64,000 nucleotides of DNA from Sophora flavescens. Lineage: Eukaryota; Streptophyta; Magnoliopsida; Fabales; Fabaceae. This document shows, piece by piece, positions 33,673 through 45,703 of the stretch. The stretch spans positions 54,763,196 to 54,827,195 of the forward strand of contig CM061063.1 of assembly GCA_030762895.1 (NCBI GenBank), in the 5' to 3' direction. The notes beneath the pieces are model-generated. The model ran no database searches, was not told the origin of the DNA, and worked only from the letters and a program-made list of their open reading frames with translations. Numbering within the stretch: position 1 is the stretch's first letter; every line of letters begins with the position of its first letter. A program made the translations under genes and the position numbers.

Positions 33673-35490
33673 ATGGAAAAAGTCAGACACACTAGCAATG
33701 CTCCCACCACCAAGAGCTCCAAGGTGATTTTGAACTCATTAGAAAATCTGAAAGAGTTGAGCCAATATTTGCCTCAAGAGCATCGAAAAAGCTTCGTCAA
33801 GAAGTATGGAGGGATCTTGGACCTAATTTTCATACCGGTTGAAGCTACTGCTTTGGGTGCTCTAAGTCAGTATTGGAACCCACATCTCAGATGTTTTGAG
33901 TTGTCAAACATGGACATCACACCCACCATTGAAGAATATGCTTGCCTGTTAAGGTTGCCAATGCAGAAAAATCTCGTCGTGTACTTTCACCTGGGGCAAT
34001 ACTTGACCACTGCAAGCATAGCAGGGTTACTAGGGCTTCCTGAAATTGAAGTGAACTCGACCGGGCACTCGAACTCGCGAGGGTTAACCCGAACGTTTCT
34101 TGAAAATCATTTGAGAAAACTAATGGACTGACAAGACTGGGAAACCTTTGAGAGGGTATTGGCACTAGCAATATATGGGTTGGTTCTATTTACATCGGCG
34201 CTAGACATGATAGATCAAGCAACAATGGATGTGTTCTTCACAGTTGAAAGAAAGAAAAACCCCGTGCCGGCAGTATTGGCTGAAACGCTTTTGACTGTAG
34301 AATTTTGCCAGCGGCATCCAAAGCGGAAGCTCAGATGTTGTGCACAGTTGCTCTATGTGTGGGTCATGACTCACATGTAAGCAAAAGGCTATATCAACCG
34401 CCATTCAAATCCACTAAGAGGTTTCCACAACATCCCGACAAGACAGCTTAATGAAGAGGAATGGAAGAGCGACTTTGACAAAGTGGAAAGAGACTCTTTT
34501 AAGTGGGTATGCCCATGGTACGAAAGTCAACAGGGGCAAGATATCATTTATAATTGTGGTGACTATCCAAATGTTCCTTTGATGGGCCCGAGAGGGTGCA
34601 TATCCTACACACCCGCCATAGCCTTACGACAACTTTGTTGGACACAAACCGTGACCCGGGAAGAACAACTCGGTGGATGCTGTTTCCGATACGAGGATGG
34701 TGAGAATACCAAGTTGTTGGCAAAAGAAGTTAGAAATGCATGGAAAAATGTGAGGATGGCGGGGAGATCACAATTGGGCCGACCAATCCTAATCATTGTC
34801 TCAGAGTACGAAGCATGGAGAAAATCAAGGAAAGGTCCTGTCAACATTCCTGTTGAAAGCACGAAAGCTGAAGATTACTCTCATTCGGTAACTCAAATGG
34901 CAGAACAACTGAAAGTCCTGGAAGCACAAATGAAGGAAATGGAACAGAAAAAGCAAGATGCCGAGTTGAAAATAGCCATTGGTCAAAAGCGTTGTGAAAA
35001 GTTAACAAAGGAAAATGAACATTTAAAAGATTTGTGTGCAGATATCTCCGAGACCTCAAAAATCCAGAAGAATACAGACAAGGTCCCGTCGAGCGTCATG
35101 ACTAGGATCCAGAATCTTGAAAGCAAAGTATTGTCCTTGACAACAGAAAGGCGTCAACTAAGAAAAGAAAAGCGTCGGTTAGAAGAAGAAGTCATTCAGC
35201 AAGGAGATGTGAGAAAGTTATTGGAAGTGGAAGTCAATCGACAAAAAGGAGTTAATGCCAACCTACAAAAGCAAATTTGTGCACAAGACAGGATGATTGA
35301 TGAGTTGGTACAAAAGGTCCAAGAGCTGAATATCCTACTAATCGAAATCAAGAAGCAGTGCGATTTAGGGTGGACCTCAGCAAAACACTATCATGATCAA
35401 ATGGTTCAAGTGATGAATGCTGTGAAGTGGTGGAGAGAAGAGGCCCGAGAGCGAGGGATATATATTGACATATGGAAAAAAGATATATGA
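33673..35490 (+). pseudogene. Extra ORF1 of the Ogre-like element, two in-frame stops
   Basis: One frame of about 605 codons broken by TGA near 34129 (LMD-stop-QDWETF, a likely TGG to TGA change) and TAA near 34378. Residues 1-330 resemble the plant mobile domain-like ORF1 proteins (DUF7745 type), with segments ALGALSQYWNPHLRCFEL and TPTIEEYACLLRLP. Residues about 410-590 are a strong coiled coil rich in Glu, Lys and Gln. This ORF is special to Ogre/Tat elements; its role in transposition is unknown. It lies upstream of gag on the same strand. Confidence 0.8.
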
Positions 35491-36269
35491 GCATGAATTT
35501 GGAGCTAAGACATTGTATTCCGAATTTTGTCCAAAGCTTTGAAAAGGCAAAAAAAAAATTCGTGCGGACCCCATGCTTCATCTCCCGGCTGAGTTGGATG
35601 ATTTCATGCAAATGTGTGGAGGGTTTGCTCGGGGGCTAAAAAGAAAGAGACCTAAGCTATTGACTTTAGGATGAAAATGTTGTAACAATGTCGAGAATTG
35701 TGATGTAATACCAATCTATGTATTGTTTTGAGGAGATTTTAATGAAATATGGCCTTGCCTCCATAATTCTATTGTTTTGCTTTGAAGAGTTTAATGAAAT
35801 CAGTTCTTGCCTCTATGATTCCTTCGCACTCCAACTCTTGCACTTGACTTGCGACGACACCTATCGTGGAGCATGGTTTTCCTTTAGTATGTTGTCAACT
35901 ACATCTTTGCCTTATAGGATTCTTCCTTCTATGCAAAGGGTAGGACGAGATGTCTCGATTCAGAATTGCTAGTGTGTTTGAGACAACATCTATTGTGGAG
36001 AGTTGTTTCTCCCCTAGATTTGTTGTCAACTCCATCCTATCTTATGGGCACAATGCTCTCTGTGTGAGATGGAGGAACCATCTCTTGCCTGTTATAAGGT
36101 GTTAACTCAAAAAATAATATAATAATAAACTCCAAAGGTGATTTTCATAAAAACTTTTTGCTTTTTTCAAACATTTTGTTCTCACTTTTGTTTCGATTAA
36201 AACAGTGTGTGGCTTTTTTGAACAATTGCTCGAAGACACCCTTATCGCACTCGGTCACAGACAAGAGCC
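35491..36269 (+). other. ORF1-gag spacer with diverged tandem repeats
   Basis: No coding frame supported. Two pairs of degenerate repeats are visible: ttaatgaaat with cttgcctc (about 35735 and 35790), and tgttgtcaact with catc (about 35892 and 36020). Their function is unknown. Confidence 0.5.
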
Positions 36270-36746
36270 ATGGCGGATTAACTAGAAGAAGTCCAAGAGA
36301 TCAGGGATGAAGTCAGTCAAATCAAGGATCAGATGACTAAGATGATGGAGATTCTACAAGCAATGCAGAAGGAAAAGAACACAGAGGAAAACCCTCCAGC
36401 CTCGAACGAAGGACATCCGACCACAACTCTCATTCCCCCGGGTTTTGCTCAGATTCCCATTCAAGGCTTCAACCAACCAGGGGCCATGATGCCTCTCCTT
36501 ATTTATCCAAGCAACCAAACTCATTTTTCATTTGACCCGAACAATCCCCCACACGGTTTGCCTCACGGATTTGTGGCACCAACGGCCCCCAGCCCACAAG
36601 ATGGCATTCAAAACTCCGAGCATATCACTCAAACACAAACCACCACCGATGCCGTCGAAATGCCACAAACACAAACTATCAACCCTACAGATGGTAACAC
36701 CCCGACAGTGACACTTTCTGCCAATCCAAAAAATCCTCAATACACC
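36270..36746 (+). pseudogene. gag N-terminal part of the Ogre-like element, split by insertion
   Basis: ATG at 36270, with an early TAA at 36279 where CAA would fit. An N-terminal coiled coil (EEVQEIRDEVSQIKDQM) is followed by a Pro/Gln/Thr-rich stretch. It ends at a codon boundary inside the 5-bp target duplication ACACC (36742-36746). The same frame resumes at 42437, so the nested element interrupted a gag that was open at this point. Confidence 0.8.
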
Positions 36747-38105
36747 TGATGAGTGTGATTTCACCTCATTTTTCATGTACATTTCTGCATGCATTTGCAT
36801 ATAGTTAGGCCAAATTAGTGTTGATTTTGTATAGTTTTCCTTTGGAACGGATTAGGTGGTTTCTGTGTGTTGTTTTGCAGGATTTAGTGGAAAAATGCCC
36901 AGAAATCAGCCTTGGTGGAGCTTGGATGAAAAAGAGCTAGAAAAGTGAAGAATATAGCCAAACAGAGCCTATCACGGCCTGGCCGTGATGACCATCACGG
37001 CCGTGATGAAGCAGAGCAAAAGGCAAAAGTCGAGCCATCACGGCCTGGCCGTGATGGCCATCACGGCCGTGACTTAGGATTCGCGTCGCGAACATAGGGC
37101 TCGCCTCGCGAGTGACCATTTTGTGCAAATTCGCCCAAGTCAGAGACCATCACGGCCTGGCCGTGATGGCCATCACGGCCGTGACGGGCGACGGACCTAT
37201 AAATAACAGCACAGACAGAGAGGAGAAAATGGGACTAACTTCTAACCTAAAATAATCGCACTTGGAGGCAGGCCGAGGTGAGTGGTGGAGAGGTTTCTAC
37301 CCAAAAAGGGGGCGTTTTCTCTGCTCTTGGATGGAGAGAAGATTGGAGGAAGCTTGTCTATGAGTGTTCTTCATCCCTTCTCTTTTTCCTTTTTGTATTT
37401 CCTTATCATGAGTAGTTAAATCCTCATTGTTGGGGTTAGATGTAACTTTTCTGAACTTGTTGTAATTGATTTGGTATTTTAATACAAGTTTCTATTTCGT
37501 TATGAGTATGTGATTCTGTGTTTAATGCTTTCCTTGGATTAGCTACCCATAGGAATGATTTGTTGCTTTGATAGATGACTGGAAGGTTGGTATTAAGGCA
37601 TGCTCATGAATCATATGCCAAGTAGGTCAAGAATCTAGACATAGGTGTTGGCTGCTTGCAATCTTATAAGTCTTAACTTAATGCAAAATCTCAAGTTATT
37701 CCACCTAAGACATTAGGGTTTAATTTGGGGTTTTAGGCTCAATGCACCTAAGACATTAGGCTTGAGTACTTTAGAAAAGGCTTGATTGGCATAATTGAAT
37801 TAGGACTTGTGTTGATTACCATTTCATTGCAATTAAGGGAGGATTAGTGTAGTCTAAACCCGACAATTCTAACCACATCCCTGTTTGCATACCAAGTGTT
37901 TGACAAAATTACAAAAAGACAAAAATATTTTATTTCTTTAGTTTTAATCTCTCATATTTTAGATAAGTCTAAATAGTTGTTGAATTTGTGAATTGGTAAT
38001 TGACATCCAATCCCTGTGGATACGATAACCGGTCTCACCACCGTATTACTTGATTGCGACGAGGTGCACTTGCCTTTAATTATATTTCTAAAAATACACG
38101 CATCA
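36747..38105 (+). repeat. 5' LTR of the nested element
   Basis: 1359 bp. The promoter part carries three nested palindromes with CACGGCCTGGCCGTG (about 36970-37080 and 37150-37185) and gcctcgcgag motifs, directly upstream of a TATA box (ctataaataa, 37197-37206). It is almost identical to the 3' LTR except in the palindromic part. Confidence 0.9.
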
Positions 38106-38111
38106 AGTTTT

Positions 38112-38129
38112 TGGCGCCGTTGCCGGGGA
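38112..38129 (+). other. tRNA-Asp-type primer binding site of the nested element
   Basis: TGGCGCCGTTGCCGGGGA, six bases after the LTR end, is the standard complement of plant tRNA-Asp used by Athila-like elements (from memory). Confidence 0.85.
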
Positions 38130-38304
38130 TTGGTTTTGTCAATATCAGTAGTAACAAATGAGACAACTAGTTTAGACATTTTTATTTTATTTTTCTGTAT
38201 ATAATTGATACTTTTCTTTTGTTAGTTTTGTATATATTTGTTTTTGTGTTTCTTTGATCTTGGGCTTAATTGTCTGTGAGGTGAAAAATTGATTAGATAG
38301 GATC

Positions 38305-38916
38305 ATGGACTACAATTGGTATCAACCATCTGATGCAGAAAGTGAGATATCTGAGCTGCAGCTGCGGGTAGATATGCTGCAGTTGGCCATAAAAATCCAA
38401 CAAGTGAGTGATGAGTTGTCAAGGGCACAAATCTCTCCTCCACCAATGGTAGGTTGTTCTGAATGGGGAAATCAATTTCCCAACACTTCTACTCCATGGT
38501 GGGGGAACCCTCCAAATAACACTTTGATGGATGAAGGGGAACATTGGGAATCTTCCACACCTTGGTATGATGAGCCATCCCCATTGGAAGTTGCTTGGGA
38601 GAACTTCAAATCCGCATTCCCAGTCGAGGTTGAGCAACCTATCCCGGATAGTCAACCTCACTTAGAGGCTGTTTTGGAGAACTTCATGGCAACAACAATG
38701 GAAGAATTAAAGAATCAAGAAGATGCCATTCGAAGTCTCGGGGTACGTATTGAGGAACTCTCTAACCTACTATCCAAAATGCCAAATGAGGACTTGATGG
38801 ATGATGATGAAAATGATGCAATGATGGATGAGGAGGAAGAAGAAGAAGTGGGAGCAACCGAGTCAAGAAGTGAAGACCCCTGTTTTGGAGAACATAGTTG
38901 CACCACTCCCCATTGA
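38305..38916 (+). CDS. Nested element ORF, gag-position protein of unknown type
   Basis: 203 codons starting MDYNWYQP, 200 nt after the primer site, where gag is expected. It has a helical heptad-like N-terminus (ISELQLRVDMLQLAI), a Trp/Pro-rich middle (STPWWGNPP), a second helical part and an acidic tail of Asp/Glu runs. No capsid or zinc knuckle motif is recognised. The frame changes at about 38880 into the next one, so this may be a broken N-terminal half. Confidence 0.5.
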   Translation: MDYNWYQPSDAESEISELQLRVDMLQLAIKIQQVSDELSRAQISPPPMVGCSEWGNQFPNTSTPWWGNPPNNTLMDEGEHWESSTPWYDEPSPLEVAWENFKSAFPVEVEQPIPDSQPHLEAVLENFMATTMEELKNQEDAIRSLGVRIEELSNLLSKMPNEDLMDDDENDAMMDEEEEEEVGATESRSEDPCFGEHSCTTPH

Positions 38917-39501
38917 ACCCTTGACTAAAGAGCACGAAAGGAAGAGGCATTTGGAGGATAGCTATGTCACCATGCTCGGGGATGATGAAGAACTTGTGAA
39001 ATTAAATGATGCTATTGGCCCCTATGCATGTGTGGAATGTGATGGGAGAAACACTTGTGTGGTTTGTGCGGAGATTTCTGCATATTTGGAATGTGATGGA
39101 TTTGGCGATGCTGAGAGTGAAGATGGTATGAGGCTTTAACAGCACCAATGATCCTCTCGATTTGTTTGCCACCTCATATTTTAAAGTAGTCAACAATGGA
39201 GTTCATGCCTCTACCCGAGGTTGAACCCCATTTTTATTGGGAAGATTTTATGGATAAAGGGGTCATCTTTGACCCGAGTGGAATTGAAAAGCGCTTCCCA
39301 TTTGAAGAAGTCGGCATGAATTTCGAGTGCTCACTTCCACATTTTTGCTGCAAATCGTGGGATCCAGGTGAAGGATCTCATATGGTTAGCATTCCTTGGT
39401 CCTTATACCACAGGTTATGGGATCCAGGTGGATGCTTCTTGATGAGTCAAGCTAGTGACGTTAAAGAAGCGCTTATTGGGAGGCAACCCAACTTTTCTTA
39501 A
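38828..39501 (+). pseudogene. Nested element, downstream frames with Cys-rich patch
   Basis: Two further frames (38828-39139, 39196-39501). The first includes CVECDGRNTCVVC and a later Cys, spaced like a zinc-binding site but not a classic gag knuckle. The second has many Trp, Phe and Pro residues and two copies of a tgggatccaggtg-encoded WDPG motif. It ends SDVKEALIGRQPNF. They may be remnants of one ORF; no database family recognised. Confidence 0.45.
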
Positions 39502-41078
39502 CCCTTCTCTTTAGTTAATTTTGTTTTTGCTTTAACCTCTTGAATAATTTGAGAAGCTCAAGAGGTTTGTTAATAATTTTGTTAAGTGTCTTCAGATTTT
39601 GAATAAAGGAAGGAGAAAAAGAGCAGGAGAAACAGAGCCAAAAAGCATGTGAGCCAACACCGCTACCGCCTCGGTAAGCCGTTCCAATTTTTGCTTTATT
39701 TTATTTTTCTCCTACCCTCTCCAACTTGATTGTTTACATTGGGGACAATGTAAATCTTTAAGCTTGGGGTAGGGGTAATCTTTTTGCTTGCATTGTGAAT
39801 ATTGCATTCATATAGGCTTAAATTTGCATGATCATATGATTCGGTTACCCCTGCTTAGATTGAGCTTATGATTGTGAGAACTAAGTGCCAATTAAATTGT
39901 GATAGTGGATTTTTGAACCCAATTCTATTTATTCTTGTGATATGGCTGCAAATGAATATGCTTGAGATGATTTCGGATAGTTGATGATTAGCATATGTTT
40001 CTTTAGACTTGTGTTTCTCACTGGTTCTTGAACTGATAAATGTGAGCTTTTGAGCCATTGGTACTCACTAAATCTGCCCCCATTCTTTGTGTAGAGTGTT
40101 ATTCCTCTTGGTTTGTTTTCTCTAGAACTTGACTTAAAACCATTTTGAAGCTTAGAAAATTTTTGGAAACATTTTTGAAAATGATTGAGGCAATAGGTAT
40201 TTTTCTGGCCTTCTGAGCTTTGAATGTGTAAATGCTACCCTTAGTTGCCCAATTTTGAGCCAAAATGAATAAAATGCTTTTCTTGGTACCCTGAAAAATT
40301 TGGATACATATACTTGATAAGGGACCTTCTAAAGTATCACAAAAAGGGTGAAAAAGGTAGTTGAAAGTTTGGGAAAAGAATCAGAGAAAAAAAAAAAAAA
40401 AAACAAAAATCTTGATTTGAAAAATTTCCCCTTCTCCAAATAAAAGAAAAAAAAAAGAAAAAAAAGAAAGAAAAGAAAAATAAATAGAGAAGGGGATGAC
40501 AAAAAATAATAAAAAGAAAAAGAAAGAAAAGAAGGGTGGAAAAATGTATTGAAAACCCAAGAAGGTATTTTAGAAGGTTTCTTGTGTTGAAATGTTTGAT
40601 ACTTGGTTTAGCCTTTTGAAATATCCCTTTCTTGTTATCCCCACCTAAAGATTAATCCCATGGCCACGTTACAACCAAATAAAGACCTCTTGATTCTTAA
40701 GTGTTTTTCATAAATAAAGTGGAGATTTGGTTGATAGTCAAGCATATGGTAGGAATCATTCCTTGAGGAAAATGGAGCGAATTGTTATATATACTTGAAC
40801 ACTTGAGTGAGTGAGGCAAGAAAGAGAGCCAAGCAAATAAACAAGCTTGGGGTGAGCTTCAAGTGAGCAAGAGTGCCCGAATCAGTGAGAATGTGAGTCT
40901 AGGAAACTTAAGCCTCTAATTGGATTTGAATTGATTGTCTCTTGCTGAATTGTTTGAATTGCCTATTGCTTGGATCATTTACTCGGGTTCTTGGTTCACT
41001 ATCCATGCTTTGACTGTTTATCTCTTCTGGCCTTAGTTTTTGCTTGAGGACAAGCAAAGTCTTAAGCTTGGGGTGATT
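39502..41078 (+). other. Nested element 3' internal region, non-coding
   Basis: No gene supported. A long A/G-rich low-complexity tract runs about 40385-40545. The string aagcttggggt occurs at about 39760 and again at 41064-41074, the latter just before the 3' LTR where the polypurine tract should be. Confidence 0.55.
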
Positions 41079-42431
41079 TGATGAGTGTGATTTCACCTCA
41101 TTTTTCATGTACATTTCTGCATGCATTTGCATATAGTTAGGCCAAATTAGTGTTGATTTTGTATAGTTTTCCTTTGGAACGGATTAGGTGGTTTCTGTGT
41201 GTTGTTTTGCAGGATTTAGTGGAAAATACCCAGAAATCAGCCTTGGTGGAGCTTGGATGAAAAAGAGCTAGAAAAGTGAAGAATATAGCCAAACAGAGCC
41301 TACCACGGCCTGTCGTGATGATGACCATCACTAGTGATGAAGCGAGCAAAAGGCAAAAGTCGAGATCGTCACGGCACGGCCGTGATGGCCATCACGGCCG
41401 TGACTTAGGATTCGCGTCGCGAACATAGGGCTCGCCTCGCGAGTGACCATTTTGTGCAAATTCGCCCAAGTCGAGACCATCACGGCCTGGCCGTGATGGC
41501 CATCACTGGCCGTGGCGACGGACCTATAAATAACAGCACAGCAGACAGAAAATGGGACTAACTTCTAACCTAAAATAATCTGCACTTGGAGGCAGGCTGA
41601 GACTGGTGGCTGGAGAGGGTTTCTACCCAAAAAGGGGGCGTTTTCTCTGCTCTTGGATGGAGAGAAGATTGGAGGAAGCTTGTCTATGAGTGTTCTTCAT
41701 CCCTTCTCTTTTTCCTTTTTGTATTTCCTTATCATGAGTAGTTAAATCCCCATTGTTGGGGTTAGATGTAACTTTTCTGAACTTGTTGTAATTGATTTGG
41801 TATTTTAATACAAGTTTCTATTTAGTTATGAGTATGTGATTCTGTGTTTAATGCTTTCCTTGGATTAGCTACCCATAGGAATGATTTGTTGCTTTGATAG
41901 ATGACTGGAAGGTTGGTATTAAGGCATGCTCATGAATCATATGCCAAGTAGGTCAAGAATCTAGACATAGGTGTTGGCTGCTTGCAATCTTATAAGTCTT
42001 AACTTAATGCAAAATCTCAAGTTATTCCACCTAAGACATTAGGGTTTAATTTGGGGTTTTAGGCTCAATGCACCTAAGACATTAGGCTTGAGTACTTTAG
42101 AAAAGGCTTGATTGGCATAATTGAATTAGGACTTGTGTTGATTACCATTTCATTGCAATTAAGGGAGGATTAGTGTAGTCTAAACCCGACAATTCTAACC
42201 ACATCCCTGTTTGCATACCAAGTGTTTGACAAAATTACAAAAAGACAAAAATATTTTATTTCTTTAGTTTTAATCTCTCATATTTTAGATAAGTCTAAAT
42301 AGTTGTTGAATTTGCGAATTGGTAATTGACATCCAATCCCTGTGGATACGATAACCGGTCTCACCACCGTATTACTTGATTGCGACGAGGTGCACTTGCC
42401 TTTAATTATATTTCTAAAAATACACGCATCA
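41079..42431 (+). repeat. 3' LTR of the nested element
   Basis: 1353 bp, matching 36747-38105. Differences cluster in 41300-41620 (for example gcgagc against gcagagc), while the remaining kilobase is nearly identical. Ends ACGCATCA, followed by the target duplication ACACC. Confidence 0.9.
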
Positions 42432-42436
42432 ACACC

Positions 42437-44627
42437 CTACATTACGGACCCCGGGGGACTCAAATGATGACAAACTTCAGATCCTCCTACATGCCATACT
42501 CCTTCCCTCAGAATATGTACGGTGAAACTCCAGTGAATCGGTCAGGAGGGAATTCCCAATCTAAAGAAAAGTTGGAAGTGCTAGAACAAAGACTATGGGC
42601 CATTGAAGGAGTCAATAGTTATGGTCTGCGGGATGCTTCAGAACTTTGTCTGGTGCCAAATGTTGTAATTCAACCAAAGTTTAAGGTACCCGATTTCGAC
42701 AAATATCGGGGAACCACTTGCCCCAAAAACCATCTGACCATGTATGTAAGGAAGATGGCATCATACGCTCAAGATGACAAGATCTTGATTCACTTCTTCC
42801 AAGACAGTTTAACTGGGGCAACTTCAAATTGGTACACGCATCTCGAACGGGACCATGTCCGATCCTTCAAAGATCTAGCAGATGCATTCCTGAAGCAATA
42901 CAAGTACAATATTGACATGGTTCCCGATAGGATGCAACTCCAAAATATGGCAAAGAGAGACACAGATGGAGGGAATTGGCTGCTCAGGTAGAGCCTCCAT
43001 TGGCCGAAAAAGAAATTGTGGTAATGTTCATTCATACCCTCCAGTCGCCTTTCTATGATAGGATGATTGGGAGTGTGTCATCGAACTTTTCTGACATGGT
43101 CATCATTGGTGAGAGAATTGAAAGTGGAATGAGGAATGGCAAGATCACTGAGACTTCAGTAATGAACGGCCCGAAGAGAGCCCCGTTTTTGAAAAAGAAA
43201 GGAGGAGAAGCACACGCAGCAACCTTCGAACAAAAGAAACCAAACCAATATAGACCAAACCAAACACCCACCTTCCAAGCCCAGTACGCCCCATATTACC
43301 AACCACCTCCGTATCACCAAGCCAACCAGCCATACATCACCGCCACCTCACAATTTCCAAATCCTCAACAAATGGCTCCTTACCGACCATCGTACCCTTC
43401 TCAGCCTCAAACACACCCTACCATGTCACCTCAAATTGTCCAGCCCCTAGGTCCAAACCCAAACACCAGCCAAACAAGACCACCGTACAACTCGGAAAGA
43501 AAGGCAGTACATTTCGACCCGATACCCATGACCTACACTGAGCTACTGCATCAGCTTATAAGCCAATCTGTGTTGACTCCTATCCCAATGAAACCGTTGG
43601 GGCCTCCTTATCCGAAGTTGTTTGACCCAAATGCTAAATGCGAGTATCATGCGGGGGCAATAGGTCATTCCACTGAGAACTGCAAGGCTTTCAAATTTAA
43701 GGTATAAGATCTTATTGATGCTAAGTGGTTGAGCTTTCAGAAAGATGCTCCGAATGAGGCACAGGGTCCTATGCCAAATCATGGGGGTTTGAGAGTCAAT
43801 GCCATTGATAGCTTTATGGAACCTACTCATAAGAGCCGAGTGGCTGATGTCAGAACTCCCATGAGAGTTATTTTAAGGGAGATGCAAAAACATGGATTGG
43901 TACAAACCTCAATGGTTGAAGAGAAGACTTTTGATGAAGAGATAAGGTGTGACTTCGATGGGAATATGGGGCATTAAATTGAAGACTGTGCAGAATTTCG
44001 GCAGGTTGTGCAGCGGTTAATTGATATAAAGATTATCCTAATTGGTTGTGAACCGAATGAGTGTGGCATTAACATGGTCGCTGAATCTACAATTTCCCCA
44101 ACTCCAGTTAAGATAACTCCTTTTACTGTTGTGATTAATCCTCAACCGGTTCTTGAGCAAATCGCTCCGAAGCTAGTGGTGATACACTATACTGAAAAGG
44201 AGCCTTTGCCGGTTTCGAGTGGGCCAACACCAGTTATCATCCGAGTCCCAGGTCCTTTCCCTTACAAGGACACCAAAGTGGTACCATGGGAATATGATAG
44301 GCAGGTTCAACAAAGTCCTCCCAATAGGACCACTGTGGTTACCAACATTTCGGGAATTGGTGGAATGACTAGGAGTGGTCGCATTTATACTCCAGAGGTA
44401 TTGCGAAGGGAGGGAACAGAAAAGGAAGAAAAAGATCGCAAGGGGAAAGAGAAGGTGGAAGGAACACCGGCCGAAGAGGATAAAAAGGAGGTATTTGATG
44501 AAGAAGTCGGTGAATTTTTGAAGTTCATCAAGCAAAGCGAGTACAGGGTTGTGGATCAATTGAATCAAACTCCAGCTCGGATCTCTTTTGTCTTTGTTGA
44601 TGAATTCGGAGCCACATAGGAGAAATC
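42437..44627 (+). pseudogene. gag C-terminal part and protease linker of the Ogre-like element
   Basis: Gag resumes at LHYGPRG and shows the capsid-like Gypsy retrotransposon gag pattern (FKVPDFDKYRGTTCPKNHL, FFQDSLTGATSNWYTHLE, DAFLKQYKYN). Breaks: frameshift at about 42960-42976, TAA at 43705 (CAA fits), TAA at 43975, TAG at 44617 and a one-base shift there. CEYHAGAIGHSTENC near 43640-43680 is a CX3HX4HX4C-like zinc site in place of a knuckle; a related CDFDGNMGH...IEDC follows at about 43950. The rest is a Pro- and Lys/Glu-rich linker. Confidence 0.8.
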
Positions 44628-45703
44628 TTGATGAAGGTGTTGAATCAAGCTCATGTCTCTCATGATATCACAATTGATAAGCTTGATAACATCGTGGGTA
44701 ACATCGTTGCTGATAATTATATCACCTTCACTGATGACGAAATTCCAGCTGAAGGAATGGGGCACAACAAGGCGTTACACATCTCGGTGAAGTGTCGAGA
44801 TCATGTCATGGCTAGGGTTCTCATTGATAATGGTTCTTCTTTGAATGTAATGACAAAGTCAACACTGGCAAGGTTGCCTTTCGATGGAACTCATCTGAAG
44901 CCAAGCACAATGATTGTAAGAGCTTTCGATGGCACCCGAAGGGAAGTTATGGGAGAAATTGAATTGCCCATTCAGATTGGCCCTTACACCTTTGAAATAC
45001 TCTTCCAAGTAATGGACATTATGCTAACTTACAGTTGTCTCCTGGGACGACTATGGATCCATTCGTCTGGAGCTGTACCTTCCACACTACACCAGAAAGT
45101 GAAGTTCATTGTTGATAGCAAGTTGATAATTGTTTCTGGAGAGGAGGATATGTTAGTGAGTAAGCCATCAACAACCCTTTACATTGAAGATTCCGAAGAA
45201 GCTCTTGAGATCGCTTTCCAATCTCTTGAAATTACCAATGCCACTTATGTCGGGGACGGTGCTCCGCTCTTGAAACCTCGGTCATCTAAAGCATTTGTTA
45301 TGATGGCTAGGGTTATGCTCAAAGGAGGATACCGACCTGGAAGCGGTTTGGGGAAGGATAGCCAAGGTGTCACTGACATCCTCATGCTCGCCGAGAACAA
45401 GGACAGGTTTGGGTTGGGATATAAACCCACCAAGGTCGACAAGATGAGGGTTATAGAAGAGAATAAAAGAAAGAGGTTGACTCGGCTGGAAAATCGTGAA
45501 TACGAGGCTGAAAGGGTTCCCATCTGTGACATTTGGCAGAGCTTCCGAAGTGTAGGGTTCGCATTCCTGGACCAAGCAGCAGCTCTTGAAGATGATTATC
45601 TCGCCGATCATGGTGTCGATTTGGTGTATCCATGCTCTCCGGATACAGAGATCAAAAATTGGGAGGTCATTGAGTTCCCCAGGACCATAGAGTTTTTTTC
45701 AAA
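44628..45703 (+). CDS. Protease and G-patch-like region of the Ogre-like element
   Basis: The best-preserved frame of the element. Aspartic protease core at about residues 55-170: VLIDNGSSLNVM holds the catalytic Asp (DNG-S instead of DSG/DTG, usual in this lineage), with the flap region and the hydrophobic LLGRLWIH. Residues about 225-270 contain MLKGGYRPGSGLGKDSQG and FGLGY, a Gly-rich G-patch-like pattern. The frame hits TAA at 45705, but a GT at 45704 offers splicing into the RT frame. Confidence 0.75.

Larger units (their letters stand above)
36747..42431 (+). mobile_element. Nested non-autonomous LTR retrotransposon
   Basis: 5685 bp with two LTRs starting TGATGAGTG and ending ACGCATCA, flanked by exact 5-bp duplications ACACC (36742-36746, 42432-42436). 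A tRNA-Asp-type primer site follows the 5' LTR and a purine-rich tract precedes the 3' LTR. The 2973-bp interior has no protease, RT, RNase H or integrase, so it must rely on enzymes in trans. The segment before 39500 ends in codons for EALIGRQPNF, a motif I associate with Athila-like 3' regions, so an Athila-derived element is likely. Confidence 0.85.

Noticed and set aside
35718..35972. 84-aa frame between ORF1 and gag of the Ogre-like element
   Set aside because: It lies in degenerate tandem repeats and shows no conserved pattern.
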